Source: Legionella londiniensis (GTDB lineage Bacteria; Pseudomonadota; Gammaproteobacteria; Legionellales; Legionellaceae). From it: 64,000 nucleotides of DNA. Location of the stretch: NCBI RefSeq assembly GCF_001467825.1, contig NZ_LNYK01000033.1, positions 146,811 to 210,810 of the forward strand, written 5' to 3'. The translations under genes were made by a program, and so were the position numbers. The number at the start of each line of letters is the position of its first letter. The stretch's first letter is position 1. Below the pieces are notes generated by a model, which was given only the letters and a program-made list of their open reading frames with translations, searched no databases and was not told the origin of the DNA. This document shows positions 9,576 to 20,037 of the stretch, in pieces.

Positions 9576-10386
9576 TTACGCAATTGGGGATGTCCAGGGG
9601 TGCTATGACCAACTCATGAATTTGCTGGACCATATTCAGTTTAATGAACGCACGGACAGGCTTTGGTTTGTCGGCGACTTAGTTAACAGGGGCCCTAAAT
9701 CTCTGGCCGTGGTGCGCTTTGTGAAAAGCCTGCCCCTCACCCCGCGAATCACCCTTGGCAACCATGATTTCCACTTGCTGGGCAGGCTGTTTGTCGATAA
9801 TCAGCGTCAAAGTCCCGACGATACCTTACATGAACTATTAGAAGCGCCTGATGCAGAAGAGATAGGATGCTGGCTTCGCCATCAATCTATCCTCTATCAC
9901 GATGAAACGCTTAATGTGGTTATGTCCCATGCTGGAATAGCGCCAATGTGGAGCCTGAAAGAAGCCAAAACCCATGCCCGGGAATTGGAAGATGTCCTAA
10001 GAGGCAATGGGTTTCGAAATTTTTTGGCAAATATGTATGGCAATATGCCGAATTACTGGTCTGATGAATTGCGCGGCATGGACAGGTTACGCAGCATCTG
10101 TAATTACTTTACCCGCATGCGCTTTTGCGATATTCAAGGACGCTTGGCATTTGGTTATAAAGGCACACTTGAAAATTCGCCGCCCGGCTTGCTCCCCTGG
10201 TATGAAGTCCCTGGAAGAATTGAGATTCCGGCTGATATTGTCTTTGGTCACTGGGCTGCTTTATCCGGCAAAAGCCATGCGTCCCGTATCTATGCCATCG
10301 ATACAGGCTGCTTTTGGGGCGGCCAGTTAACCGCATTGCGCCTGCAGGATAAAAAACGTTTTGCGGTGCCGGGGGTGGTCCATTGA
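9568..10386 (+). CDS. apaH: Symmetrical bis(5'-nucleosyl)-tetraphosphatase ApaH
   Basis: The 272-residue protein has the calcineurin-like phosphoesterase motifs in order: [32 protein letters not shown] and SHAGIAP. ApaH hydrolyses Ap4A symmetrically to two ADP and in enterobacteria also removes Np4 caps from RNA. The start is a GTG at 9568 inside the end of the upstream gene; it gives the expected N-terminus MADYAIGD. The 3' end overlaps the next gene by a few bases, so translation of the exporter operon may be coupled to it. Confidence 0.95.
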   Translation: MADYAIGDVQGCYDQLMNLLDHIQFNERTDRLWFVGDLVNRGPKSLAVVRFVKSLPLTPRITLGNHDFHLLGRLFVDNQRQSPDDTLHELLEAPDAEEIGCWLRHQSILYHDETLNVVMSHAGIAPMWSLKEAKTHARELEDVLRGNGFRNFLANMYGNMPNYWSDELRGMDRLRSICNYFTRMRFCDIQGRLAFGYKGTLENSPPGLLPWYEVPGRIEIPADIVFGHWAALSGKSHASRIYAIDTGCFWGGQLTALRLQDKKRFAVPGVVH

Positions 10387-12050
10387 GTTTCGATTCAGCA
10401 CTTTTTATGACAGGAAAAACCCAAATATCATATACCTTGATGATGCACCTGCTCCTCGGCATGATTTTAACGAGTTTCTCCCTGCAAGCCGCCAATGGGC
10501 ATGATTTCGCCAAGCGCACAGAAATACCCAGGTATCATTGGGCAGACAATCCTGAAATTGAAAAAAAAATTGTCGATAAAGCCCAAGAACAATTGTGCGC
10601 AGCCATTAAGAACCCAGAGTATATGCTAAACCACTGGATAGAATTGCCGGCTTCCCCAAAATCCCGCACCGACAGATTGCTGTACTTGAGCCTTCGCGAA
10701 GCAATTTTACTGGCATTGCGCTATAACCCTAATATTTTAAATGCCGAATTGGATCGTATTATCCAGCGGTATCAGTTACGCTTGGCGAATAATGAATTTG
10801 AACTGCAGTATGCTCTGGCCGGTACTTCTCTCATTCAAAAAAGCCGCTACCAGGGTGTAGGCAATACAACAACTGAACAAAATTTAATAACACCCGAGTT
10901 AAGTTTAAAAACAAGGCTTGGCGGACAATTGTCATTAAGGATGGACAATAACGTAGCCGTCGAAGGGAATTACAATCCTTTGCTGAATTTTTCCTTTACC
11001 CAGCCTCTGCTAAACGGCTTTGGCCGTGAGGTCAATGAAGCCAGTTTAAGAGATGCCGAAGATAATGAATGGTTGAATAAATTAAATCTGCAGCAAGCGG
11101 TTATGGATCAGATAACCCAGGTGATTAGTGCCTACCGCGCCCTAATTTTAAGCGGCAATAATTTACAAAATCAGAAAAGACAATTAAAAGAAGCGCAAAA
11201 AACTTATGAAATTAATGAAAAAAAAATAAAAGCAGGCCAACTTGAGCCGACAGCCAACATCCAGCAGTCCTATCAAATCGAGTCGCTCAGCCTGATGGTT
11301 GAACAGGCGGAAAATGAATTCAGAAATACAGCACAGGATTTGTTATTGACAATCGGGCTTGACCCCGACATGAAACTTGCTGTTCCAAGCGATGTGCAAT
11401 TGGAAAAAACATTCATCCCTGATGTTGATGAGGCCATCAAACAGGCTTTGGCGCATAACACTCAGTATCTTGCTTTGAAGATGGCAGTTCGCGCTAACGA
11501 ACGGGCTTATGTGGTTGCGAAAAATAAACAATTATGGCAGCTTGATCTCAGAGCCAATGTCCAAACCGGATCCATCACGGATGTGAACAACCCAAGCCCG
11601 GGCATCAGCGGCATTTATAATGGACGAAACATTACAGAATCAGCAGGCGTTACCCTGACCATCCCAATTCGTGATATCAGCCGCCGCAGCCAGTTGATCG
11701 CGGCCAAAGTGCGGCTTGAAAAAAGCCGCCTGAATCTAATTGCGGGAAGACGGGCATTAATTACCACCATCAAAAACACGATCAATTCCATTGAAAGCCA
11801 GGCGAAACGCTATGAATTGGCCAAACGCCAGGTCTATCTTGCAGAGCAATCCTATGCGTTGGAAAAGAAAAAACAGCAAGCCGGCATCGCTTCTGCATTG
11901 GATGTCAGCAATACCCAAAATCAGCTTTTGCTTGCCCAGATGGGCCTTATTAACGCCAAAATAGCTTATTTAAACCAAATATCAGCGCTACAGCGCATTT
12001 TAGGTACCACTTTGGAACACTGGCAAATCAAACTTAGGTGCTGCGGATGA
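10383..12050 (+). CDS. TolC-family outer-membrane channel protein
   Basis: The protein has up to 555 residues with a hydrophobic signal sequence ([17 protein letters not shown]), then two TolC/OEP repeats rich in long heptad helices; [23 protein letters not shown] and TLTIPI mark barrel segments. It forms the outer-membrane exit duct of a tripartite pump. It is first in an overlapping set with a MacA-like adaptor, an ABC ATPase and an FtsX-type permease, so it most likely serves that pump. The start is uncertain: TTG at 10383 overlaps the apaH stop and follows a G-rich stretch, while ATGs at 10407 and 10440 also leave a workable signal peptide. Confidence 0.85.
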   Translation: MSFDSALFMTGKTQISYTLMMHLLLGMILTSFSLQAANGHDFAKRTEIPRYHWADNPEIEKKIVDKAQEQLCAAIKNPEYMLNHWIELPASPKSRTDRLLYLSLREAILLALRYNPNILNAELDRIIQRYQLRLANNEFELQYALAGTSLIQKSRYQGVGNTTTEQNLITPELSLKTRLGGQLSLRMDNNVAVEGNYNPLLNFSFTQPLLNGFGREVNEASLRDAEDNEWLNKLNLQQAVMDQITQVISAYRALILSGNNLQNQKRQLKEAQKTYEINEKKIKAGQLEPTANIQQSYQIESLSLMVEQAENEFRNTAQDLLLTIGLDPDMKLAVPSDVQLEKTFIPDVDEAIKQALAHNTQYLALKMAVRANERAYVVAKNKQLWQLDLRANVQTGSITDVNNPSPGISGIYNGRNITESAGVTLTIPIRDISRRSQLIAAKVRLEKSRLNLIAGRRALITTIKNTINSIESQAKRYELAKRQVYLAEQSYALEKKKQQAGIASALDVSNTQNQLLLAQMGLINAKIAYLNQISALQRILGTTLEHWQIKLRCCG

Positions 12051-13213
12051 ACACAATTTCTACCCCTGTAAAAAACAGGGCCTATAAAATGCTGGCCATG
12101 ATTTTCGTTCTCAGCATGCTGAATGCCTGCAATGGCGATGACAATAAAACAAAAACAGTAAAAACATATCAAGTACAGTCTGAACGATTACATAAATCCT
12201 TGCACTTTACCGGCATCATCCAGCCCATACGTGAAAGCTCTCTCACGAATCCAATGGAAGCCGTGATAGAAGACATCCATATCCATTATGGCCAAAAAGT
12301 AAAAAAAAATGATGTGGTGTTTACGTTGAATTCTTCAGAACTGCAAAGGCAGTACAATGACACTTTAACAGAATATTTAAAGTCCAAAGATAATTACACC
12401 ATGGCGTGCACTAGGTTTTCAGGCACCAAGGAATTATGGGCTGCGGGATTGATATCTAAAAACAATTTTTTAAGTGAAAAATCCGCTTTAAATTCCGCCC
12501 GTATCGCCCTGGTTCAGGCTACGCGCAAATTAACAGAAATGCTTGAGAAAATGGAAGACAGCACTTATCAAAATCTCTCCGCATTGAGTTTTGCTGAATT
12601 TGACAAGGTTCGCCTCGCCTTAAATTCCAAACATAACTTAATCCGTTTAAAATCTCCAGGCGATGGTGTACTCCTTTATCCGCCTAAATCGGGCGAGGAT
12701 AAAAAAGAATACCTTACCGTTGGCAAAAGCGTCAAAACAGGGGAGGTGCTTGCCCTGATTGGCGATTTAAGCGGGATACGCGTTGAAATTAACATCCCTG
12801 AAGTTGATATTTATAAGATCAAACCAGGTATGCCCGCCATTATCCATAGCATCGCCAATCCCAAAGAAACCTTAAAAGGCGAGCTAGTCGCCATTAATGC
12901 GCAAGCATCAATCGCCAGCGGCAGCGCTTTACCTTCTTTTACAGCGACAGTTGAAGTCAAACATTTAAATCCGAGCCAACAAGCCTGGATCAAAGTCGGT
13001 ATGAGCGCCGAAATAGAACTTATCCTTGACAGCCCGGATAAGCTGCTGGTTCCCATATCAGCCATCGAACAGCAGCATGGCCAAAAAATAGTGCGGGTCA
13101 AAACCCAAAACGGCCAATTTGAACCGCGCGTGGTCACGACAAGTGTTGCCCAAGCGGATAAGGTGGTCATTGACTCCGGGCTAAAACCCGGGGAAATCAT
13201 CGCGTATCATTAG
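12047..13213 (+). CDS. MacA-like periplasmic adaptor lipoprotein
   Basis: About 388 residues. The N-terminus is a lipoprotein signal: a hydrophobic stretch ending in the lipobox LNAC, so the mature protein is probably anchored by a lipidated Cys. Then come a biotinyl-lipoyl half motif (HIHYGQKVKKNDVVF), a helical hairpin, the second half motif around DGVLLYPPKSG, and beta-barrel and membrane-proximal domains with DKLLVPISAI near the C-terminus. This is the RND/MacA-type adaptor plan. The ATG at 12047 overlaps the TolC-like stop as ATGA, which is preferred over the GTG at 12038. The ABC ATPase starts 7 bp downstream. Substrate is unknown. Confidence 0.87.
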   Translation: MNTISTPVKNRAYKMLAMIFVLSMLNACNGDDNKTKTVKTYQVQSERLHKSLHFTGIIQPIRESSLTNPMEAVIEDIHIHYGQKVKKNDVVFTLNSSELQRQYNDTLTEYLKSKDNYTMACTRFSGTKELWAAGLISKNNFLSEKSALNSARIALVQATRKLTEMLEKMEDSTYQNLSALSFAEFDKVRLALNSKHNLIRLKSPGDGVLLYPPKSGEDKKEYLTVGKSVKTGEVLALIGDLSGIRVEINIPEVDIYKIKPGMPAIIHSIANPKETLKGELVAINAQASIASGSALPSFTATVEVKHLNPSQQAWIKVGMSAEIELILDSPDKLLVPISAIEQQHGQKIVRVKTQNGQFEPRVVTTSVAQADKVVIDSGLKPGEIIAYH

Positions 13214-13220
13214 GTATTTT

Positions 13221-13895
13221 ATGCCCCTTATTGCCTTACACAATATTGTAAAAAAGTATCGGATTGGTTCGCTTGAAAGCACTGTTTTGAAACAGATATC
13301 GTTGAACATCCATGCCGGTGATCTATTGGCCATAGTTGGTGCATCAGGATCTGGCAAATCCACCTTGATGAATATCATTGGACTTTTGGATAAACCTGAC
13401 ACTGGCGATTATTTTTTAAGCGACCGCAATGTAGCCTGCTTAAATCAGGATGAACTTGCAGCCGTGCGCAATCAGCAGATAGGCTTTGTGTTTCAGCAAT
13501 TTAATTTATTACCGCGCTTTAATGCCTGGCAAAATGTTTCTTTGCCGCTCACTTACCGCGATATAGCACAGAAAACGTTAAAAGAAAAAGCACATGCTGC
13601 GCTGGAGCGCGTTGGCATGGGGGAATTTATAGAACATCGCCCCACTGAACTTTCGGGTGGACAGCAACAACGCGTTGCCATTGCCCGCGCTTTGGTGACT
13701 GAGCCTCAAGTCATTCTCGCGGATGAACCTACAGGCGCGCTGGACTCCCGTACCGGAAAAGAGATTATGAATCTATTTATTGAACTTAACCAGGAAGGGC
13801 GGACGATTATCCTTGTCACCCATGATGGGAAAATTGCCGACCTTTGCTCAAGATGCATTACCCTGGCTGACGGACAAATTGTAAAAGAATCATGA
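13221..13895 (+). CDS. MacB/LolD-type ABC transporter ATPase
   Basis: A 224-residue stand-alone ATPase with Walker A GASGSGKST, Q-loop FVFQQFNLL, signature LSGGQQQR, Walker B VILADEPTGALD and the H-loop VTHD. These are characteristic of the MacB/LolD (type VII ABC) ATPases that drive mechanotransmission rather than transport through the membrane domain. It energises the FtsX-type permease encoded next, with which it overlaps as ATGA. The neighbouring adaptor and TolC-like genes point to an exporter that moves a substrate from the periplasm to the outside. Confidence 0.93.
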   Translation: MPLIALHNIVKKYRIGSLESTVLKQISLNIHAGDLLAIVGASGSGKSTLMNIIGLLDKPDTGDYFLSDRNVACLNQDELAAVRNQQIGFVFQQFNLLPRFNAWQNVSLPLTYRDIAQKTLKEKAHAALERVGMGEFIEHRPTELSGGQQQRVAIARALVTEPQVILADEPTGALDSRTGKEIMNLFIELNQEGRTIILVTHDGKIADLCSRCITLADGQIVKES

Positions 13896-15088
13896 AACCA
13901 TATCATTTATGCCAGCAGGCTCTGATCAATTTAATGGCTGCGAAGCTGCGTTCATTTTTGGCTGTCCTCGGCATTTTAGTCGGTACGGCTGCCATCGTTG
14001 CCTTATTAAGCTGTGGCCGGCTGGCTACGGAAAAAGCACTGGCGCAATTTAAGGCTTTAGGTACGGATTTGCTCGCCGTCAGCGTTTATCAGCAAAGCAA
14101 TAACGCGGGTTTGGGAGGACAGGATAAAATTTCAGTTGAAACCTGGCGTGAATTGCCTGAGCAAATAGACGGGATCTTGCAAATCGCGCCTTACGGCACT
14201 GCCTATCAACAAATGAGCTTTCAAGGCAAAACGATTGAAGGCGCGATTGTCGCGGCGGATGAAAGTTTGGCCAAGATCATTAAAATTGAACTGGTTGCAG
14301 GCCATTTCGTCTCCTTTGTTGATTCTTTTGAACATTTTTGTGTCATAGGAGCAGGGCTTGCTGAACAGTTAAAACAAATCAGCCTTGAAAACCCCATCGG
14401 CAAGCAACTTCATTTGGGGCAAACCCTGTATACCATCATTGGCATTGCCAAGCCATGGAAAGAAAACAGTTTTTTTAATGAAGATATCAACCAGGCGGTT
14501 ATCATCCCGATTTCGGGCCTTGCCATGGTTAATAAGGATGCCAAGATCAATAATGCCGTTATGCTCATTAAACCGGAAGCGAATATCGACAAGGTGACTG
14601 CGGGCATCAGGCAACACCTTAACCGGCAGGCGCCCAAACTGGGCATTTTTGTCCGAAGCGCCAAACAGATCATTGCGAGCATGGAAAATCAGGGACAAAT
14701 TTTTACCCTGCTGCTCGCTGTCATTGGCAGTATCTCATTGCTGGTGGGAGGAATCGGCATTATGAATGTCATGCTGGTTTCAGTCAGCGAACGTAAAAAA
14801 GAAATTGGTATTCGTAAGGCTGTCGGCGCTAAAAATCGGGACATTCAAATGCTCTTTTTGGCAGAAGCTGTCATCCTCTCCATGCTCGGCGGAATATCAG
14901 GAGTGATCGTTGGGCTCTTCATCACCTGGATCATAGCCTGCTTCAGCCACTGGCCTTTTACAATTTTTTTCCTGCCGCTTTATTGCGGATTTTTGGTGTC
15001 GGTTGCTTCTGGAATTTTCTTTGGTTTTTATCCTGCGCGCCGGGCCGCTCTTCTCGAGCCTATTGTTTCATTGCGCGCCGGGGTTTGA
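13892..15088 (+). CDS. MacB-like ABC transporter permease
   Basis: The 398-residue protein has the MacB topology: one N-terminal transmembrane helix (about 20-42), a large periplasmic MacB core domain (about 45-265), and three C-terminal helices of the FtsX domain, with GGIGIMNVMLVSVSERKKEI and GIRKAVGA as family hallmarks. The ATPase is a separate upstream gene rather than fused as in E. coli MacB. It is the last gene of the overlapping TolC-like/adaptor/ATPase/permease unit. It converges on the diguanylate cyclase gene with a 10-bp gap. Substrates of such pumps include peptides, siderophores and lipopeptides; nothing here tells which. Confidence 0.92.
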   Translation: MKPYHLCQQALINLMAAKLRSFLAVLGILVGTAAIVALLSCGRLATEKALAQFKALGTDLLAVSVYQQSNNAGLGGQDKISVETWRELPEQIDGILQIAPYGTAYQQMSFQGKTIEGAIVAADESLAKIIKIELVAGHFVSFVDSFEHFCVIGAGLAEQLKQISLENPIGKQLHLGQTLYTIIGIAKPWKENSFFNEDINQAVIIPISGLAMVNKDAKINNAVMLIKPEANIDKVTAGIRQHLNRQAPKLGIFVRSAKQIIASMENQGQIFTLLLAVIGSISLLVGGIGIMNVMLVSVSERKKEIGIRKAVGAKNRDIQMLFLAEAVILSMLGGISGVIVGLFITWIIACFSHWPFTIFFLPLYCGFLVSVASGIFFGFYPARRAALLEPIVSLRAGV

Positions 15089-15098
15089 CCGGCCGGGA

Positions 15099-17471
15099 TC
15101 AGCTTGAGATTTCTTTATTGATTGCCGCCTGATATATCTTTATCTTATCTTTCCCTGAATTTTTTGCGGCATATAAAGCCTCATCCGCTGCACTTAGAAT
15201 TTCCTCCTGGCTTCCGCCGTCCCGAGGGGCGGTGGCTATGCCTGCGGAAAGAGATGGGCTTGGCAACAGGTTGCCCTCAAAACGAAGTTGGGTATTTTTG
15301 ATTGTTGCCATCATGTCTGCCACTCTTTTATGTGCATTTTCAGCATCGGAATCCAAAAGAACAAGCACAAACTCATCTCCGCCCAAACGGCAAGGGATAT
15401 CTCCCCCGCGGGTCATCATGCGTAAAACTGAACCGACAAACTTAAGAATTTCATCGCCTGCATCATGGCCATAAACGTCATTGATTTCCTTAAACTTGTC
15501 AATATCCAGCATAACCACAGACAGCGTTTGCTTATTGCGTTTTGTATGCTTGATTTCTCTTGGCAACGTCTCCTCAAGATAGCGTCGATTATACAAATTC
15601 GTCAGGGCATCGTGCATGGCTTGTTCGCGCAACGCATCTCGCAAATTAATATTAGCCAACGCAAGCTTGATATTTTCACTGAATGTCACCGCAAGCCCCT
15701 TGCCTTTACTATCAATCACCTGATCTTTTAGGGCAGTTAAACTTAAAAGGCCAATGGTTTCACCTCGAACGATCAAAGGCAAGTCTATATATCCCCCGGC
15801 GGGCTCTGATTCATAATGCGCGCAAACAATAGCCTGCTTTGGATCATTAACCTGATAAAGCTTGCCACTGCGCAAAGCCCAGCAATCTTTAGGCAAAAAA
15901 GCGGCGCTGAATAATTGTTGTTCTCCCCATTGCCGAGCGGTTTCCAATTTACCTGTTTTGGAATTAATAACGGCAAGGGATCCGCTTAATGCTGGAAATA
16001 ATTCTTTAGCGGTTAGGCAAATGATGGCATAAGCTTCTTCGGCATCCTGGCTGGTCAGAAGCATTTCATTCATTTTATTTAATAAATAATTTTCATGCTC
16101 GCGCCTTTGCAGTTGCAGCAAAGTTGATGACATTTGTTCATTCAGCCTTTCCATTTCCTTTTCATTGCGCTTCCTTGAGGTAATATTATGGACTTGAACA
16201 ATGGAATGCAGAGGGTTCCCTGAACCATCAGGTATTGCTGAAGCGCTCAAGAGCACCCATATGATTTCACCTTTTTTATTTAAAAAACGCAGTTCATGTT
16301 GATAGTTTTTAATTAATCCTTGCGCCAGTTTGTTCTGCAAAGCTTTTTCTTCACCTAAATCGTCCGGATGCACCAGATGTTCATAATCTTTCACGGTCAA
16401 TTCGTGTTTTTGATAGCCAAGCATGTCGCATAAAGCCTGATTAACATGCACGCATTTGCCATCCAAAGAGTTAACAATCATACCGATAGGCGCACTTTCA
16501 ATCATGTTACGAAACCGTTCCTCGCTTTCTCCTAACAGATTATTTAAACGTTCACGTTCTTTTATATCCGCCTCTACAAAATCACACATGTCGTTTAATG
16601 CATTGCCCAGTTTCTCAAGCTCGTTATGGGAAGAAATGTGGTTGCGTACATGGTATAGCCCCATGCCGACCTGTTTTGCCTGGTAATGAAGTTGCCTGAT
16701 AGGTTCCATAACACGCCGGCTGACATAGCGGTAAGCCATGATGCAAAACAATAAAGCCAATAAGACAATGCCTTGAAAAAAATACAAAAGATATTGCAGC
16801 CTTTCTTGCAAATAGGAAAAATTTTGCGCTGTTCGCGTTTCTACAGCAATTTGTATCTGCTCCAGAGGTTCCATTGCATTGGCTCTCGCCCGCAAAAACT
16901 CATTGCTATGCAAGATATTTCGGGCGCGGGCAATAATGCCTTGATTGGCTTGCAATTCAATGCCGTTTGGCTTTACGCTCTCTAGCAACTCAAACGCTTT
17001 TTCTTCCATGCTTATCAATTGATTCATCTGTTGGCTGGCTTGATTTAACAGCGACCATTCATAGTCATTAAAATTAAGATCCGTAAACTGCTCGTACAAG
17101 CTTAAAGCCTTGCCCGCCGGCGCATGCGGCATTTTGTCGGCCAGGACATAATCCCAATAGAATGCTGAATAATTGTCAGGCCGAGGCATGTTGCCTTCGC
17201 GTATGGCCAAGATATCGTAAAAATACTGCTTGTACTTTTCCTTGCCGGTCGCAATATATAATCTGGCCAGCTTTGTCAGATCATCGCTGGTGTGCAATAA
17301 TTCATTGACTGTTTTTAAGGAATCGTAGCGTCTTTGTTCACTGGCGAAAATTTGATGCTGAAGATAATTGGCATACAGCACAATGATGTTCAGTATCAGA
17401 AAAAAGACGATTGCGGCCGCAATAGCAGTCCGATAAGCAGTATTAATGCTTAGAGAGCTAAAAAAAGCCAT
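15099..17471 (-). CDS. Membrane PAS-GAF-GGDEF diguanylate cyclase
   Basis: The protein has 790 residues. A transmembrane helix lies at about 13-35, a helical periplasmic sensor region at 36-225, a second helix at about 228-250, a HAMP-like linker, a PAS domain at about 310-430 (SEERFRNMIESAPIGMIV, then a PAC motif), a GAF-like domain at about 455-600, and a C-terminal GGDEF domain. The active-site GGDEF is intact at about 693, and an RGGD inhibitory I-site lies five residues before it, so c-di-GMP synthesis with product feedback is expected. No EAL domain is present. It stands alone on the minus strand. The signal it senses is unknown. Confidence 0.93.
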   Translation of the reverse strand: MAFFSSLSINTAYRTAIAAAIVFFLILNIIVLYANYLQHQIFASEQRRYDSLKTVNELLHTSDDLTKLARLYIATGKEKYKQYFYDILAIREGNMPRPDNYSAFYWDYVLADKMPHAPAGKALSLYEQFTDLNFNDYEWSLLNQASQQMNQLISMEEKAFELLESVKPNGIELQANQGIIARARNILHSNEFLRARANAMEPLEQIQIAVETRTAQNFSYLQERLQYLLYFFQGIVLLALLFCIMAYRYVSRRVMEPIRQLHYQAKQVGMGLYHVRNHISSHNELEKLGNALNDMCDFVEADIKERERLNNLLGESEERFRNMIESAPIGMIVNSLDGKCVHVNQALCDMLGYQKHELTVKDYEHLVHPDDLGEEKALQNKLAQGLIKNYQHELRFLNKKGEIIWVLLSASAIPDGSGNPLHSIVQVHNITSRKRNEKEMERLNEQMSSTLLQLQRREHENYLLNKMNEMLLTSQDAEEAYAIICLTAKELFPALSGSLAVINSKTGKLETARQWGEQQLFSAAFLPKDCWALRSGKLYQVNDPKQAIVCAHYESEPAGGYIDLPLIVRGETIGLLSLTALKDQVIDSKGKGLAVTFSENIKLALANINLRDALREQAMHDALTNLYNRRYLEETLPREIKHTKRNKQTLSVVMLDIDKFKEINDVYGHDAGDEILKFVGSVLRMMTRGGDIPCRLGGDEFVLVLLDSDAENAHKRVADMMATIKNTQLRFEGNLLPSPSLSAGIATAPRDGGSQEEILSAADEALYAAKNSGKDKIKIYQAAINKEISS

Positions 17472-17700
17472 ACAAAACCTTGATCATATTTGTCCTTATT
17501 TTATAGTGCTTTAATTCATAAACTATAACGGTTAATTTGCAAATAACTTTAGGAATACGGCTAAACTGCACCTAAAGTTTTGTATAGGCTGGCCGATGCT
17601 TAATTCGTATTGATTAATTCAAAAACATAAAAGGCGTTCAGGATCTGTTTTGAATCTATTTTGCAGAACCAGCCTTTCTTGAGTAAACAAGGGGAAAACG

Positions 17701-18708
17701 ATGATAAAAAAATGGGGGCTTCTGATTTCTGCATGGACTGCATTTTTTCTGCCGCAATTGCTTTTTGCTGATTCAAGATCCTGGAACGAATGGGTGGCCG
17801 AAGTTCGTGAAGAAGCCCTAAGCCAAGGCATTTCTGCTGCCATCTTCGACCAGGCATTTGCCGATATTCATGAACCCAGCCGGAAAGTCAAAAGCCTTGC
17901 CCGTTCGCAACCGGAGCATCGCCTGACTTACCTCAAATACCGCAATTCCAGAGTTGACAATTATCGAATTGTGATGGGGCGAAAATCCTACCAGAAAAAC
18001 CAGGCGCTTGCTGATACAATTGCCCGTGAATATGGCGTGGATCCCTGTTTTATGATGTCATTCTGGGGGATGGAAACGAGCTATGGCAGTTACATGGGAA
18101 ATTTTCCGGTCATCAAATCTTTAGCAACACTGGCTTATGATTCAAACCGCCGTGATTTTTTCCGAAAGCAACTGTTTTACGCCTTGCACATTGTCAATGA
18201 TGGCCATGTATCATTAGACCGTTTCAAGGGCGAATGGGCAGGCGCATCCGGGCAGCCCCAGTTCCTGCCATCAAGCTGGATGAAATATGCCGTCGATTAT
18301 GACGGCGATGGCCGCAAGGATATCTGGGATTCCAAACCTGATGTATTTGCTTCTATTGCCAATTATATGAAACAAAACGGCTGGCAAAGCGGGGAGCCAT
18401 GGGCCGTTCAGGTTAAATTGCCTGCCAATTTCGATATGCAACTCGAAGGCAAAGCCACTGTGAAACCGGTCAGCGAATGGAACGCCATGGGAGTACGCAC
18501 TGAAGATGGCAAACCGCTTCCTTATCAACATTTGGAAGCAAGCATCATTAAGCCTTATGGCGGCCCGGTATTCCTTGCTTATCCAAATTATAAAATGATA
18601 TTGCGTTACAATAATTCAATTTATTACGCAGGGGCAATTGGGTATCTGGCTGACAAAATTTGCAATAGACCTATTGGCACTGTCTATAATCCTACAGCCA
18701 GCAATTGA
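17701..18708 (+). CDS. Lytic murein transglycosylase, MltB/SLT_2 family
   Basis: The protein has 335 residues with a cleavable signal peptide (hydrophobic to about residue 22, ending LLFADS). The SLT_2 domain follows: FWGMETSYGSYMG carries the catalytic Glu, then GASGQPQFLPSSW and the Asp-rich loop DYDGDGRKDIW. It cleaves peptidoglycan glycan strands to give 1,6-anhydroMurNAc ends in the periplasm. No lipobox is seen, so it appears soluble rather than anchored as E. coli MltB is. A purine-rich Shine-Dalgarno (AAGGGGAAAA) lies before the ATG. The msr gene follows 15 bp downstream and may be co-transcribed. Confidence 0.92.
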   Translation: MIKKWGLLISAWTAFFLPQLLFADSRSWNEWVAEVREEALSQGISAAIFDQAFADIHEPSRKVKSLARSQPEHRLTYLKYRNSRVDNYRIVMGRKSYQKNQALADTIAREYGVDPCFMMSFWGMETSYGSYMGNFPVIKSLATLAYDSNRRDFFRKQLFYALHIVNDGHVSLDRFKGEWAGASGQPQFLPSSWMKYAVDYDGDGRKDIWDSKPDVFASIANYMKQNGWQSGEPWAVQVKLPANFDMQLEGKATVKPVSEWNAMGVRTEDGKPLPYQHLEASIIKPYGGPVFLAYPNYKMILRYNNSIYYAGAIGYLADKICNRPIGTVYNPTASN

Positions 18709-18723
18709 TAATCACCATAAAGC

Positions 18724-19599
18724 ATGGCCATGGCATCTTTTATTGATAAAACCGCAAGTCTGACCCCAACTGTACGGCGCATAGTCTGTGATAAGGCCAC
18801 AGAATATCCAGGCAGCGGCGCCTATAATCAACTCAAAACTACTGGAACCTATCTATGTCGCCGCTGCGGCCTTGCATTGTTTCGTGCCGAAAGCCAGTTC
18901 AGCAGCGGGTGCGGCTGGCCGAGCTTTGATCAAGAAATTGCAGGAGCGGTCAAGCGCCAGCCTGATCCTGATGGGATTCGCACAGAAATTCTATGCAGCC
19001 GCTGCGCCGCGCACCTGGGCCATGTTTTTACAGGCGAGCAATTTACTGCAAAAAACATTAGGCATTGCGTTAATTCCGCATCGCTTGATTTTGTCGAGGA
19101 TAGCTCCGTCGCAGACAGCGAAGAGGCTATTGTAGCCGGCGGCTGTTTTTGGGGGGTGGAATATTATCTTAAACAATTGCCTGGCGTGCTCAAAGTGGAA
19201 TCAGGATATACCGGAGGCCATATCCAAAATCCTGATTATCAGGCAGTATGCCGCGGCAACACTGGGCATTATGAAGCGGTCAGAGTCCTGTTTGATGTGG
19301 ACAAAACCGATTACCGTACCGTCATCAAGCATTTTTTTGAGATACACGATCCCACCCAAAAGAATGGCCAGGGCCCCGATATTGGCCTGCAATATCAAAG
19401 CGCCATCTTTTATTACAACCAATCACAGCATGAGCAAGCCAGGAAACTGATTCATCTGCTTTGCTCCAAAGGATATGATGTCGCCACCAAACTGTTTGAG
19501 GTACAACCTTTCTGGCCGGCTGAAGAATATCATCAAAATTATTATGGCAGACATCATAAGACGCCTTACTGTCATCGCATCATTTCACGATTTGATTGA
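18724..19599 (+). CDS. msrBA: Bifunctional methionine sulfoxide reductase, MsrB-MsrA fusion
   Basis: The 291-residue protein has an N-terminal MsrB domain (about 10-130) with zinc pairs CRRCG and CSRC, the SGCGWPSF motif and the catalytic RHCVNSASLDF, followed by an MsrA domain (about 135-290) with the catalytic GGCFWG, SGYTGG and QYQSAIFY. Together they reduce the R and S diastereomers of methionine sulfoxide. The order B-A is the reverse of the better-known Neisseria PilB order (A-B). No signal peptide is visible, so it should act in the cytoplasm. There is no good Shine-Dalgarno before 18724; the ATG at 18730 is an equally possible start. It sits between the transglycosylase and hspQ genes. 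Confidence 0.93.
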   Translation: MAMASFIDKTASLTPTVRRIVCDKATEYPGSGAYNQLKTTGTYLCRRCGLALFRAESQFSSGCGWPSFDQEIAGAVKRQPDPDGIRTEILCSRCAAHLGHVFTGEQFTAKNIRHCVNSASLDFVEDSSVADSEEAIVAGGCFWGVEYYLKQLPGVLKVESGYTGGHIQNPDYQAVCRGNTGHYEAVRVLFDVDKTDYRTVIKHFFEIHDPTQKNGQGPDIGLQYQSAIFYYNQSQHEQARKLIHLLCSKGYDVATKLFEVQPFWPAEEYHQNYYGRHHKTPYCHRIISRFD

Positions 19600-19710
19600 A
19601 CCATTAAGTAATCTCCTCTTGAACCGATATCAAGAAAAATGCCTTTGAATAAGCCGCATTGATAATTAAATGCTTATCCTAGCGGTCAGCTATCCCTTTG
19701 GAGGCAGGCT

Positions 19711-20028
19711 ATGACAAAAAAAGCAAAATTTAATATAGGCGATGTGGTTGTCCATACAAAACAAGGCTATCGCGCAGTGATAGCTGATGTTGACCCGCTG
19801 TTTCAAGCCTCAGGGCGCTACAACCCGCAAGCGCTGAAATATGATTTTTGTCAACGCAACCCCTGGTACCGGTTGCTTGTGGATAACAGCACGCTCATAA
19901 CTTATGTCGAGGAGTGCTTGCTCGAAAAAGAGCCGGTGGGCACAGGGAGTTTGATTAATAATCCTAATGTTGGCGCTTATCTGAAACAACAAAATGGCCG
20001 CTACACAAGAATTATGCAAAGCCACTAA
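19711..20028 (+). CDS. hspQ: Heat shock protein HspQ
   Basis: A 105-residue protein of the HspQ/YccV family, recognised by the N-terminal KFNIGDVVVHTKQGYRAVI, then DVDP, and the NPWYRLLVD segment with TYVEECLL near the end. In E. coli HspQ binds hemimethylated DNA and acts as a specificity-enhancing factor for the Lon protease. A strong GGAGG Shine-Dalgarno lies 8 bp before the ATG. A hairpin with a T-run follows the stop, so the gene is probably monocistronic or the end of a unit. Confidence 0.9.
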   Translation: MTKKAKFNIGDVVVHTKQGYRAVIADVDPLFQASGRYNPQALKYDFCQRNPWYRLLVDNSTLITYVEECLLEKEPVGTGSLINNPNVGAYLKQQNGRYTRIMQSH

Positions 20029-20037
20029 ACTGCCCTT

